Assembly: GCA_022819745.1 (NCBI GenBank)
Contig: JAJEGS010000023.1
Location: forward strand, 1-64,000
Reading direction: 5' to 3'
DNA length: 64,000 nt
Source of the DNA: Candidatus Latescibacterota bacterium
GTDB taxonomy: Bacteria; Latescibacterota; UBA2968; UBA8231
Part shown: piece after piece, positions 17,163-24,184 of the stretch
Position numbering within the stretch: the first letter of the stretch is position 1
Layout of the letters: the number at the start of each line of letters is the position of its first letter
Translations under genes and position numbers: made by a program
Notes under the pieces: model-generated
Told to the model about the DNA's origin: nothing
Seen by the model: the letters and a program-made list of their open reading frames with translations, nothing else
Database searches by the model: none

Positions 17163-18008
17163 ATGCGAGCATTGATTACGGGAACTAGCGGTTTTATTGG
17201 CCGGGCGTTGGCTGCGGATATGGCGGCGGACCACGAGGTGGTTTGTCTGTCGCGCCAGCCGACGGAGGTCGCGGGGGTGGAGGTGGTGGTTGGGGATTTT
17301 ACGCGGGTGGAGGATCTGCACCGGTTGGACCAGTGGGACTTTGACGCGCTGGTCCATCTGGGGGCAGTGACGGGTGCGGGTGCTGAAGCGGATCTGATGC
17401 GGGTCAATGTCATGGGGTCCTACGGCTTGTTGCGCTATTTGATCGATCGGGGTTGCCGCAAATTCGCATTGGCCTCGTCGATTGCTGCGGTTGGGATGCA
17501 GTCGGTGCATTTTCGGCCGCTCGAACTGCCGATGTCGGACGAGCATCCGTGTCTGGACCGCGATGGCTACGGTTTTTCCAAATACATGATGGAGGAGACG
17601 ACCCGCTATCTGGCGCGGCAGCGGGAGGAGTTGGACTTCATCAATATTAGGCTATCTTCGATTTGGCCCGAGGATAGGGCACCTGCGCCACGGCAGCCGG
17701 GGCCGGTGGGACAGTGGGGAATGGGGGCAATTTCGTGCATGTATTTGAGCGATGCGGTGCGGTGTTTCCGGCTGGCGGCGGAGAGCTCGCACAAGGCGGG
17801 GGTGCGGATTTTGAACGCAGTGGGGACGCAGGCTTGTGTGGCCTGTACGGTGCCGGAGTTGATGCGGATCTGGTATGGGGCGGATGCGGGGAAGATCGAT
17901 ATGACGCACTATAAACGGGCGGGGCACGAGCGGGATCCGGTGTATGATATTGCGCGGATTGAAGCGGAGTTGGGATTTGTGCCGGCGCGGAGTGTATTGC
18001 CGGAGTGA
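17163..18008 (+). CDS. NAD-dependent epimerase/dehydratase family protein
   Basis: A 281-residue short-chain extended-type reductase. TGTSGFIGRALA at the N-terminus is the NAD-binding G-x-x-G-x-x-G. ASSIAAVG and YGFSKYMME give the Ser and Y-x-x-x-K catalytic residues. ATG 17163 is chosen, 1 bp past the stop of the GH-like gene and preceded by GGGAGG. It probably epimerises or dehydrates a nucleotide-bound or free sugar in the same pathway as the upstream genes; the substrate is unknown. Confidence 0.88.
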   Translation: MRALITGTSGFIGRALAADMAADHEVVCLSRQPTEVAGVEVVVGDFTRVEDLHRLDQWDFDALVHLGAVTGAGAEADLMRVNVMGSYGLLRYLIDRGCRKFALASSIAAVGMQSVHFRPLELPMSDEHPCLDRDGYGFSKYMMEETTRYLARQREELDFINIRLSSIWPEDRAPAPRQPGPVGQWGMGAISCMYLSDAVRCFRLAAESSHKAGVRILNAVGTQACVACTVPELMRIWYGADAGKIDMTHYKRAGHERDPVYDIARIEAELGFVPARSVLPE

Positions 18009-18022
18009 GCCGATGCGGATGA

Positions 18023-19426
18023 CTATTCCCGTGCGAAGGGTTGGGGGCGCTGAGTGGTGCTGTCTTCCCACTGGCCGCCCACCGGCCTGAGTTGTCCCTT
18101 GCCGGTCACTGCGAAGTTGCGGCCGTCGCGCTCGGGCACTACGTAGCGTTCGTACCAATCCTCTAGTCGCTGTTTCAGGTCGCCGATCCGTTCGGCCTGG
18201 TTTGGCTCGTCCGCCAGATTGGCGCGCTCGTCCGGGTCGTTAGCTAGGTCGTAGAGTTCGTGCGGCCCATCTGGATAGCGGTGGACGTATTTCCACGCCT
18301 CGGTGCGCATCATCCGCGTCGTCCCGTACTCGTCGTAGATGACTACTTCCTGCCGGCCGGTGTCGTCTGCTCCCAACAATAGCGGCAGCGTGCTTTGTCC
18401 GGGCAAATTGGGCCCCTCGGGTAGTGGCAACCCCAGATAGTCGAGCAAGGTCGGCATAAAGTCGTAGGCGCTGACCATGGCTTCTTGGACGCTTTCCGCA
18501 GGGATGCGGCCGGGATGGCTGACGACGAAGGGCACCTTGATCGAATTTTCGTACATGTTCGGCGGATAGGTGCCGTTGCCCTTGCCCCAGAAACCGTGGT
18601 GGCCGCAGCTAAAGCCGTTGTCGCTGGTGAAGACTACTAGCGTGTTCTCGCGCAGACCTTTTTCCTCTAGCTTGTCGAGGATCCGCCCGATGTCTCGGTC
18701 CATCGCCGTCACCGCGGCGAAATAGCCCTTGAGCATCTCGCGGTTGCCCAGACAGTTCTCGCTCAGCGAATGGCCCACCGCCCAAGGGTGGATCGCTTCC
18801 TGCGGACAGGAGTCGAACGCGCAGTTATCGTAGGAATCGACGATTTCCTGCGGGTGGCCAGTCCATGGGCTATGCGGCGCGGTGTAGTGTACACCTAGGT
18901 AAAAGGGCGCGTCGCTGTCGGCGTGCCGATCGATAAACGCCAGCGCGTCGTTGGTGATTGCTGTGGTCACGTAGCCCGGCTCAGTGATTAGCTCGCCGTC
19001 GCGGATCATGGGCGCGTCGTTGTACGGCCCGCCGCCCTGCTGATGCACGTACCAATGCGAAAAGCCGTGCTGCGCGAGTTGGCTGTGCCCGAGGTGCCAC
19101 TTGCCGCTCAGCCCGCAGATCCAGCCATTTTCCGCGAGGATGTCGGTACAAGCCACTTCGTCTGCGAGATAAGCGGCTGCGGACTCGCCGACGTTGCCCT
19201 CTCTGATCCAATCGTGGACCCCGTGCTGCGAGGGGATCCGTCCGGTCAAAAAGGTCGCGCGGCTTGGTGAGCAGACTGGCGTGGCGACGAAGAAATTGTC
19301 AAAGCGCATGCCGGTCTGGGCGATGTGGTCGATTGCCGGAGTGCGGATTTCCGCGTTGCCGTAACAGCCGGCGGCCCAAGGGCCTTGGTCGTCGCTGAGG
19401 ATGAAGACGATGTTGGGTTGATTCAT
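18023..19426 (-). CDS. Sulfatase (formylglycine-dependent, type I)
   Basis: A 467-residue sulfatase. The metal-binding SDDQG is at residues 11-15. The modification motif C52-S-P-S-R56 (VCSPSRATFLTG) is of the cysteine type, in which the cysteine becomes formylglycine. KWHLG and a later TSDNGFSCGHHG are the other active-site segments. No signal peptide is seen, so the enzyme may act in the cytoplasm on imported sulfated sugars. The first 50 bp of coding sequence plus flank recur exactly at 27404-27453, on the far side of the defence island. The substrate is unknown. Confidence 0.92.
   Translation of the reverse strand: MNQPNIVFILSDDQGPWAAGCYGNAEIRTPAIDHIAQTGMRFDNFFVATPVCSPSRATFLTGRIPSQHGVHDWIREGNVGESAAAYLADEVACTDILAENGWICGLSGKWHLGHSQLAQHGFSHWYVHQQGGGPYNDAPMIRDGELITEPGYVTTAITNDALAFIDRHADSDAPFYLGVHYTAPHSPWTGHPQEIVDSYDNCAFDSCPQEAIHPWAVGHSLSENCLGNREMLKGYFAAVTAMDRDIGRILDKLEEKGLRENTLVVFTSDNGFSCGHHGFWGKGNGTYPPNMYENSIKVPFVVSHPGRIPAESVQEAMVSAYDFMPTLLDYLGLPLPEGPNLPGQSTLPLLLGADDTGRQEVVIYDEYGTTRMMRTEAWKYVHRYPDGPHELYDLANDPDERANLADEPNQAERIGDLKQRLEDWYERYVVPERDGRNFAVTGKGQLRPVGGQWEDSTTQRPQPFARE
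19369..19418. repeat. 50-bp direct repeat, left copy (within the sulfatase 5' end)
   Basis: These 50 bases, coding for PNIVFILSDDQGPWAA of the sulfatase on the minus strand, are identical to 27404-27453 in the same orientation. The two copies bracket the XRE-ImmA/CBASS/type IIG island. Confidence 0.85.
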
Positions 19427-19452
19427 AGTGTATATAGCCTTCAGTAAGAGTC

Positions 19453-19953
19453 CTATCGCCAGCGCCCGAGACGCTTGCGGATTTCCGCCTTGGGCAGCCT
19501 ACACCGAGGGTGAGCGCTGATTGCTTCAAGGCCCGCGTGTAGCTCATTTGCGCTGGCAGCGGAAACCTCAGACATCTGGTCTAACAGCCACAAAACACCG
19601 TGACAATCGACACGCTCTTCATTGGCTAACCCACGCAGTGCACCATCACCCGTGAGTAAGGTCCAGGTGTTCATTGCCGCAAGGGCGAGAGCGAAGCTAT
19701 CCGGTAGCGAAATCAACGGTTGCTCGCGCCGGTAGCGAAGGGCACAAGCGACGCCAGTACTATCCAGTTCCTCGATTCGTAGGCCGAGCCTGAGCAGATT
19801 CTCGCCCCCGTGATTTTTTAGTTCTCTTTCGTACAAAAGGTCCGGGACAACAAACTGAAAAGGAAGGCGGAAGCAGATTTCCAGTAACGAACCGCGCTCA
19901 AGATCAATCAGAATGGACGTGTCGGAAACCAGCGCCTTCATAGACTTCATCAT
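19453..19953 (-). CDS. PIN-domain protein (putative RNase toxin)
   Basis: A protein of up to 166 residues with a PIN fold. The four acidic positions can be placed: D11 (SDTSILIDLE), E42 (YERE), D85 (LPDSFALALA) and D103 (TGDGALR). These coordinate Mg2+ for RNA cleavage in PIN nucleases. Its start overlaps the end of the XRE-ImmA gene by 38 to 50 bp depending on the ATG used (19941, 19950 or 19953), so translation is coupled. The pair looks like a toxin with its regulator, or an effector coupled to the phage-response regulator. Activity is inferred from the motif. Confidence 0.75.
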   Translation of the reverse strand: MMKSMKALVSDTSILIDLERGSLLEICFRLPFQFVVPDLLYERELKNHGGENLLRLGLRIEELDSTGVACALRYRREQPLISLPDSFALALAAMNTWTLLTGDGALRGLANEERVDCHGVLWLLDQMSEVSAASANELHAGLEAISAHPRCRLPKAEIRKRLGRWR

Positions 19954-21013
19954 ACTCTAGGGGCTCTTCCATGCGCTGGTTCAACTCGTGGACCGAGGTT
20001 TCCAGTAGCTCGGCGGCCTTGGCCTCGGATATCGCATCCTCGGCCAAGGCGCGGAAGCACAGGCGCTCGAAACGCCGGGGGACCTCGCCCTGCATGGCGT
20101 AAGGCTCTTTATAAGGCGGCCTGCGCCAGCCCAAACGGGAAAATTCGTTAAATAGTCGCCGGAATAGGGTTGGGCCGAAGATACCGAGGTCCTTGCATCG
20201 ATAGGTCAGCGCCTGAACGCTTACCCCGAACAGTTCCTTGAGGGCAAAAAGTTCGCTCCATCCGATCGACGTGCGGTGCTTGCCTATGGCAGCCCATAGC
20301 ATCTCAGCAGGCATGAGAAACGCCCCGGCGAAACGGAAGGCAGCCTGCTCGTTATCTACCTTTGCGCCAACCTCCAAGACCATATGCCCCAACTCATGAG
20401 CCATTGTGAGACGCTGTCTCTCTCCCCAGTGGCTGTCATTGACGACTAGGACGGGCACTGTGCTCTTGCCGGCGCGGCGCACTCGCGCCATGAGGCCGTC
20501 GATATTGTCAAGGGCACAAGAGAGCACCTTGATGCCGCGCTCTTCCAGCAGTTCGACTAGATTGGGAATAGGGTCGAGCCCCAAACCCCAGTGCCGGCGA
20601 AGACTATAGGCAGCGCGGTCAGCTTCCGAAGGATCGTTGACGACGGGGTAGGGAGCTTCGCGGGGCTTATCCCAGTCGAGGCTTGGCAAGCCGAGAAACT
20701 CCTCGATCATCAGGTAGCGTTCCAGCAAGTGCAGGACTTTGGCTTCGACCTGCATCTCCTCGCGCTTGCTGGTGAGATTCTTCTTGCGAAACTCGACGCC
20801 CTCCAGCGCCATCTCTTGGTCCCCGGCCAAGTAGTCCACGGAGACTGAGAGGGCATCGGCTAGCGCAATGAGGACGCCCGAGCTTGGCACGGATTCGTCG
20901 CGCTCATACTTGCCGATCGCCTGCGCCGTTACGCGATTTCCAATGCGTTCCTCTAAGCCGCGAAGGGACAGGCCGGCGGCAGAACGAGCGAGCTTGAGTC
21001 TTTGTCCTATCAT
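19904..21013 (-). CDS. XRE-family regulator fused to ImmA/IrrE metallopeptidase
   Basis: A 369-residue protein. Residues 1-65 form a helix-turn-helix of the XRE/Cro type. Residues about 130-260 form an ImmA/IrrE-type zinc peptidase with H206-ELG-H210 and a probable third ligand at E222. In phage and ICE regulation, ImmA-like peptidases cleave XRE repressors. In some CBASS loci, separate CapH (HTH) and CapP (peptidase) proteins control expression; here both domains are in one chain. It is divergent from the CBASS operon across a palindromic control region at 21036-21072. The frame overlaps the PIN gene downstream. Direct control of CBASS is inference. Confidence 0.85.
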   Translation of the reverse strand: MIGQRLKLARSAAGLSLRGLEERIGNRVTAQAIGKYERDESVPSSGVLIALADALSVSVDYLAGDQEMALEGVEFRKKNLTSKREEMQVEAKVLHLLERYLMIEEFLGLPSLDWDKPREAPYPVVNDPSEADRAAYSLRRHWGLGLDPIPNLVELLEERGIKVLSCALDNIDGLMARVRRAGKSTVPVLVVNDSHWGERQRLTMAHELGHMVLEVGAKVDNEQAAFRFAGAFLMPAEMLWAAIGKHRTSIGWSELFALKELFGVSVQALTYRCKDLGIFGPTLFRRLFNEFSRLGWRRPPYKEPYAMQGEVPRRFERLCFRALAEDAISEAKAAELLETSVHELNQRMEEPLEYDEVYEGAGFRHVHSD

Positions 21014-21029
21014 GGGTGATATTCTCTCC

Positions 21030-21072
21030 TTGACAGTTTACAAATATGATTTATATTGCGTATATTGTAAAC
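21030..21072. promoter_or_regulatory. Divergent promoters with perfect inverted-repeat operator
   Basis: Rightward: TTGACA (21030-21035), 16 bp, TATATT (21052-21057), pointing at the CBASS genes. Leftward: TTTACA (21071-21066) with CATATT 17 bp on, pointing at the XRE-ImmA gene. The arms GTTTACAA (21036-21043) and TTGTAAAC (21065-21072) are perfect inverted repeats overlapping both promoters. One dimeric repressor bound here could silence both directions; the XRE-ImmA protein is the obvious candidate. Confidence 0.7.
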
Positions 21073-21155
21073 AGATAGAATTGGATTTTGTCATGCGATG
21101 CCACTGAATACGACGATGACTATCACAGCAATATTCTCGAAACAGAGAGAAAATC

Positions 21156-21317
21156 ATGGGACGGAATTTCTATGTTCGCTATGGCGGCTCTCAATGGCTG
21201 CCGTCATTGCAATTTACAAAAATATCGATCATCCTACAATATATAAATTACGACCGCCGGAAATGGACGAAGCTCTTGGACCAGCGGCACAAGCAAGGAG
21301 TCTTAAATGAATCCTAG
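21156..21317 (+). CDS. Possible small protein upstream of the CD-NTase gene
   Basis: An ORF of 53 residues starting MGRNFYVRYGGSQWLPSL, preceded by an AGAGAGAAAA purine-rich site. It ends 11 bp inside the CD-NTase gene, so it could couple translation to the CBASS operon. The rest is basic and aromatic (ILQYINYDRRKWTKLLDQRH). I recognise no family. It could also be leader RNA with no product. An overlapping frame from 21098 is less likely because it lacks a good ribosome-binding site. Confidence 0.35.
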   Translation: MGRNFYVRYGGSQWLPSLQFTKISIILQYINYDRRKWTKLLDQRHKQGVLNES

Positions 21318-22551
21318 GACGATTCCACCGCAACTGACAGAAACAACCGATATTCTACTGGCTGACGTAGCGATCCGCGTCCAACTCAGCCGGACAGACT
21401 ACAATAAGGCCGTTGACAGGTATCAGACGATCAACGATTGGATTGAGCGCGACGGCAGCCCTCTCAAGGAGCTTGTAGAGTTATTTTACTCGCAGGGGTC
21501 TATGGCGATCGGTGCAACTATCGCATCAAGGCTCAGGACGGATGAATTCGATATTGATGTGGTTGCACAGCTTGATCTGCCGGACTACGTACTGCCGCAC
21601 GAGCCCTTGGACATGCTGTTCGAGGCGATAAGGGGCGAGCCGGGATCCCGGTACTACAAAAAAACAAAACGGAGGACTCGTTGTGTCACTGTCGATTACA
21701 AAGACAAAATGCACATTGACGTCACGCCCGTCATTCGGCGGCGGGCCACTCCAGAACGCGAGAGTTGGCTCTTTCACGACCGGCCAGAAGCTCCCCAGGA
21801 GCCGAGCTATAGACTCATCGCCAACCCCTACGGCTTCGCTGAATGGTTCAAGGCCAATACACCGCTCGATCAGGACTTTGCAGATATTTTTGAGAAACGT
21901 GCGGCCGAATACGAGCGACTGGTGTTGATGGAGGCTGCGGAGAGCGAACCCGTTCCCCCGCAGGAACCGCCATTCCTAAAGTCGAAGGCGGTGATTGTGC
22001 TTCAGCTTCTGAAGAGGTGGCGCAATGTGCAATACGATACGCGGTCTGGGCGACGGCCACCGTCGATCCTGATTGCGAAGCTGGTGGCCGATGCCGCTAA
22101 TCATACGGACCGGCTATCGGAGGAATTGCTACTTCAGGCGCGGCATATGCTGCGCGAGTTCCAGCGTTTCCACAATGCGGGGTGCTGCATTCACGTTACT
22201 AACCCTGTTTGCGGACAGGATGTTTTGACTGATCGCTGGCCAGAATCGTTGCGAGACCAAGCGATCTTTATCGACGATCTTGAAAACCTTGTTGCGAAGG
22301 TCGAGAGGCTGGTCTCTGGAGGTGATCTTGAAGAGATAAAGAAAATTATGATGGAGTTGTTCGGAGAAGCACCGACGATAGATGTGGTCGAGTCCTTCGT
22401 CAGACGCATGGGCGATGGTATGCTTAGTGGGCAAAGCCAGCACCGTCCGGGTACTGGCAGTCTCGTTTTTCCGACAACAGCGGCGGGGACAAGCGTGACC
22501 ACTCCATCGGGTGCGGTATCAACACCAAAGCATACCTTCTTTGGCGATTAA
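21307..22551 (+). CDS. CBASS CD-NTase (cGAS/DncV-like nucleotidyltransferase)
   Basis: A 414-residue nucleotidyltransferase. GS at 64-65 (SQGSMAIGA), the double acid D82-I-D84 (EFDIDVV) and D138 (HIDVT) form the catalytic core of DNA-polymerase-beta-like cyclic-oligonucleotide synthases. AGGAG at 21296-21300 sets the start. In CBASS, phage infection triggers such enzymes to make cyclic di- or trinucleotides that switch on the effector. The E2-like gene follows after 12 bp and a patatin effector follows that. The clade and the nucleotide made cannot be told by eye. Lower GC than the flanks suggests acquisition by transfer. Confidence 0.88.
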   Translation: MNPRTIPPQLTETTDILLADVAIRVQLSRTDYNKAVDRYQTINDWIERDGSPLKELVELFYSQGSMAIGATIASRLRTDEFDIDVVAQLDLPDYVLPHEPLDMLFEAIRGEPGSRYYKKTKRRTRCVTVDYKDKMHIDVTPVIRRRATPERESWLFHDRPEAPQEPSYRLIANPYGFAEWFKANTPLDQDFADIFEKRAAEYERLVLMEAAESEPVPPQEPPFLKSKAVIVLQLLKRWRNVQYDTRSGRRPPSILIAKLVADAANHTDRLSEELLLQARHMLREFQRFHNAGCCIHVTNPVCGQDVLTDRWPESLRDQAIFIDDLENLVAKVERLVSGGDLEEIKKIMMELFGEAPTIDVVESFVRRMGDGMLSGQSQHRPGTGSLVFPTTAAGTSVTTPSGAVSTPKHTFFGD

Positions 22552-22563
22552 TAGGTACGGACA

Positions 22564-23010
22564 GTGAGCCTCACAATCTGGAAGCAAGTCGAACTCGTGC
22601 AGCAAAGGTGGCCAGATTTCCGGGTGATCAACCGGACGGGTCGCTTGGTGAGATGGGAAGGACGGCTTCAACCCCTGAGCCAAATATACACGGTGCAGAT
22701 AGCCTTCTACCGAGAACGCAAAAAAGGCAGTGTCGAACGCTCACTGTTTCCATACGTGACCGTGATTGACCCGCCTTTGCGCCGACGAATTGAAAAGCCG
22801 GAAGAGCCCATCCCACATCACTACCAGAACCGGAATTGTCCTGAACGGCCCTTTCTATGTCTCTATGACCCGTCCACTCGGGAATGGCATCCTCGGAAAT
22901 CAATCGCCCATACCATCGTCCCTTGGACGATTGATTGGCTAGCTTGCTATGAGGGCTGGCTTGCAACAGGTGAATGGATGGGTGGCGGTCGTCATCCAAC
23001 AAGCGAGTAG
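22564..23010 (+). CDS. CBASS-associated E2-like (ubiquitin-conjugating-type) protein
   Basis: A 148-residue protein starting at GTG 22564. Residues about 60-140 carry hallmarks of bacterial E2-fold proteins. A candidate catalytic cysteine C99 sits in RPFLCLYDP, preceded by a P-rich, His-containing loop (PEEPIPHHY). HTIVPWTIDWLACYEGWLATG and a GGGRHP tail follow. No E1 domain is fused, as it would be in Cap2, and no JAB peptidase (Cap3) gene is present, so this fits the short type II CBASS with only an E2. In those systems the E2 acts on the CD-NTase C-terminus and primes it. Assignment rests on motif and neighbours. Confidence 0.72.
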   Translation: MSLTIWKQVELVQQRWPDFRVINRTGRLVRWEGRLQPLSQIYTVQIAFYRERKKGSVERSLFPYVTVIDPPLRRRIEKPEEPIPHHYQNRNCPERPFLCLYDPSTREWHPRKSIAHTIVPWTIDWLACYEGWLATGEWMGGGRHPTSE

Positions 23011-23018
23011 ATGCCGCA

Positions 23019-24086
23019 ATGTTTGATAGCAACGAGGGAGAACCCCCGAAACGATCATCAGGTGCGCTCAAGCATCGCCGCGTCCAACTTCCTTGGCCAG
23101 AAGATCGGGAATTTCGCATTCTTGCGATTGATGGGGGTGGCATTCGTGGAATCTTCCCGGCCACATTTCTAGCGGAACTGGAGGAACGCTATCTCGGTGG
23201 AGTTTCTGTAGCCCAATACTTTGACCTCATCGCGGGAACCTCAACCGGGGGTATCATTGCCCTTGGGCTCGCTTCGGGACTTACAGCCGCTGAACTGCGT
23301 GACCTCTATATTGAGCGTGGGTGCGACATATTTCCCCCTATTCGCAGCGATGTTATTGGGTCGGCAAAACGCTGTTTTTGGGGCCTCTACCAGTATTTCA
23401 AGTTTCGCTACGACCGAGAGGCTCTCATGTGCATCCTACGCGAGACCTTCGGGGACCGAAAATTCGGTGAGGCACAGACGCGGCTGTGCATTCCTTCATT
23501 CGATGGTCGGCACGGAGAGGTGTATATCTTCAAGACCCCGCACCATCCCGACTTTCGCAAGGACGCCAAGGAACCAATGATAAAGGTAGCAGCGGCCACG
23601 TCAGCCGCGCCAACGTTCTTTCAGCCATTCAAAGATGGCGGCTACACGTTCGTTGACGGCGGAGTTTGGGCGAACAACCCAATCATGGTTGCGTTAGTCG
23701 ATGCCTTGTCCTGCTTCTCAGTCCCACGTGAGCGCATTCGCATTTTGAGCCTAGGCTGTGGAGATGACCAGTATGCCGTTGGTAAAATGAAGACGTTGCT
23801 AGGCGGTATGTTGGCATGGAAGGACATCATATATGGTGCGATGCGGCTTCAGTCTCTCAACGCGCTTGGTCAGGCCGGATTGCTGATTGGCGCAGACAGG
23901 ATTGTCAGGGTCAACGCGCCTACGTGTGAGAAGAAAATCCAACTGGACGACTGGAGCCGTGCTGTGGCGGAGCTACCCAATGCCGCAAAAGCAGCCCTCG
24001 ACGAATTCGGCGAAAACGCGGCGTCCGTATTTCTAATGGAACCCGCCGCCCCTTACCGGCCAATTATCGCCGAGTCCTCTTTATAG
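23019..24086 (+). CDS. capV: CBASS effector: patatin-like phospholipase (CapV-type)
   Basis: A 355-residue patatin. GGGIRG at 39-44 is the oxyanion loop. The nucleophile is S75 in GTSTGG, and D213 in VDGGVWANNP completes the Ser-Asp dyad. In CBASS, CapV is switched on by cyclic nucleotides and degrades the inner membrane, killing the infected cell. The segment FRILAIDGGGIRGIFPA is close to known CapV starts. ATG 23019 lies 8 bp after the E2 stop; an alternative ATG at 22974 would overlap the E2 gene by 37 bp. It is the last gene of the rightward operon and convergent with the type IIG gene. Confidence 0.88.
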   Translation: MFDSNEGEPPKRSSGALKHRRVQLPWPEDREFRILAIDGGGIRGIFPATFLAELEERYLGGVSVAQYFDLIAGTSTGGIIALGLASGLTAAELRDLYIERGCDIFPPIRSDVIGSAKRCFWGLYQYFKFRYDREALMCILRETFGDRKFGEAQTRLCIPSFDGRHGEVYIFKTPHHPDFRKDAKEPMIKVAAATSAAPTFFQPFKDGGYTFVDGGVWANNPIMVALVDALSCFSVPRERIRILSLGCGDDQYAVGKMKTLLGGMLAWKDIIYGAMRLQSLNALGQAGLLIGADRIVRVNAPTCEKKIQLDDWSRAVAELPNAAKAALDEFGENAASVFLMEPAAPYRPIIAESSL

Positions 24087-24148
24087 GGATGGCATCGGCT
24101 GTGCCGGGCATTCTACGGTCAAAATCAGGATAAGGGCTAGGGGACTTT

Positions 24149-24162
24149 AGGGAATTATATAC
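24149..24162 (+). repeat. Inverted repeat, left copy, flanking the type IIG gene
   Basis: AGGGAATTATATAC at 24149-24162 matches, in reverse orientation, GTATGTAATTCCCT at 27289-27302 (13 of 14 bases). The two copies lie just outside the stop and the start of the restriction-methylase gene and may mark the ends of a mobile cassette or be regulatory sites. Confidence 0.5.
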
Positions 24163-24184
24163 AACCATTCCCATAAATTACGGA

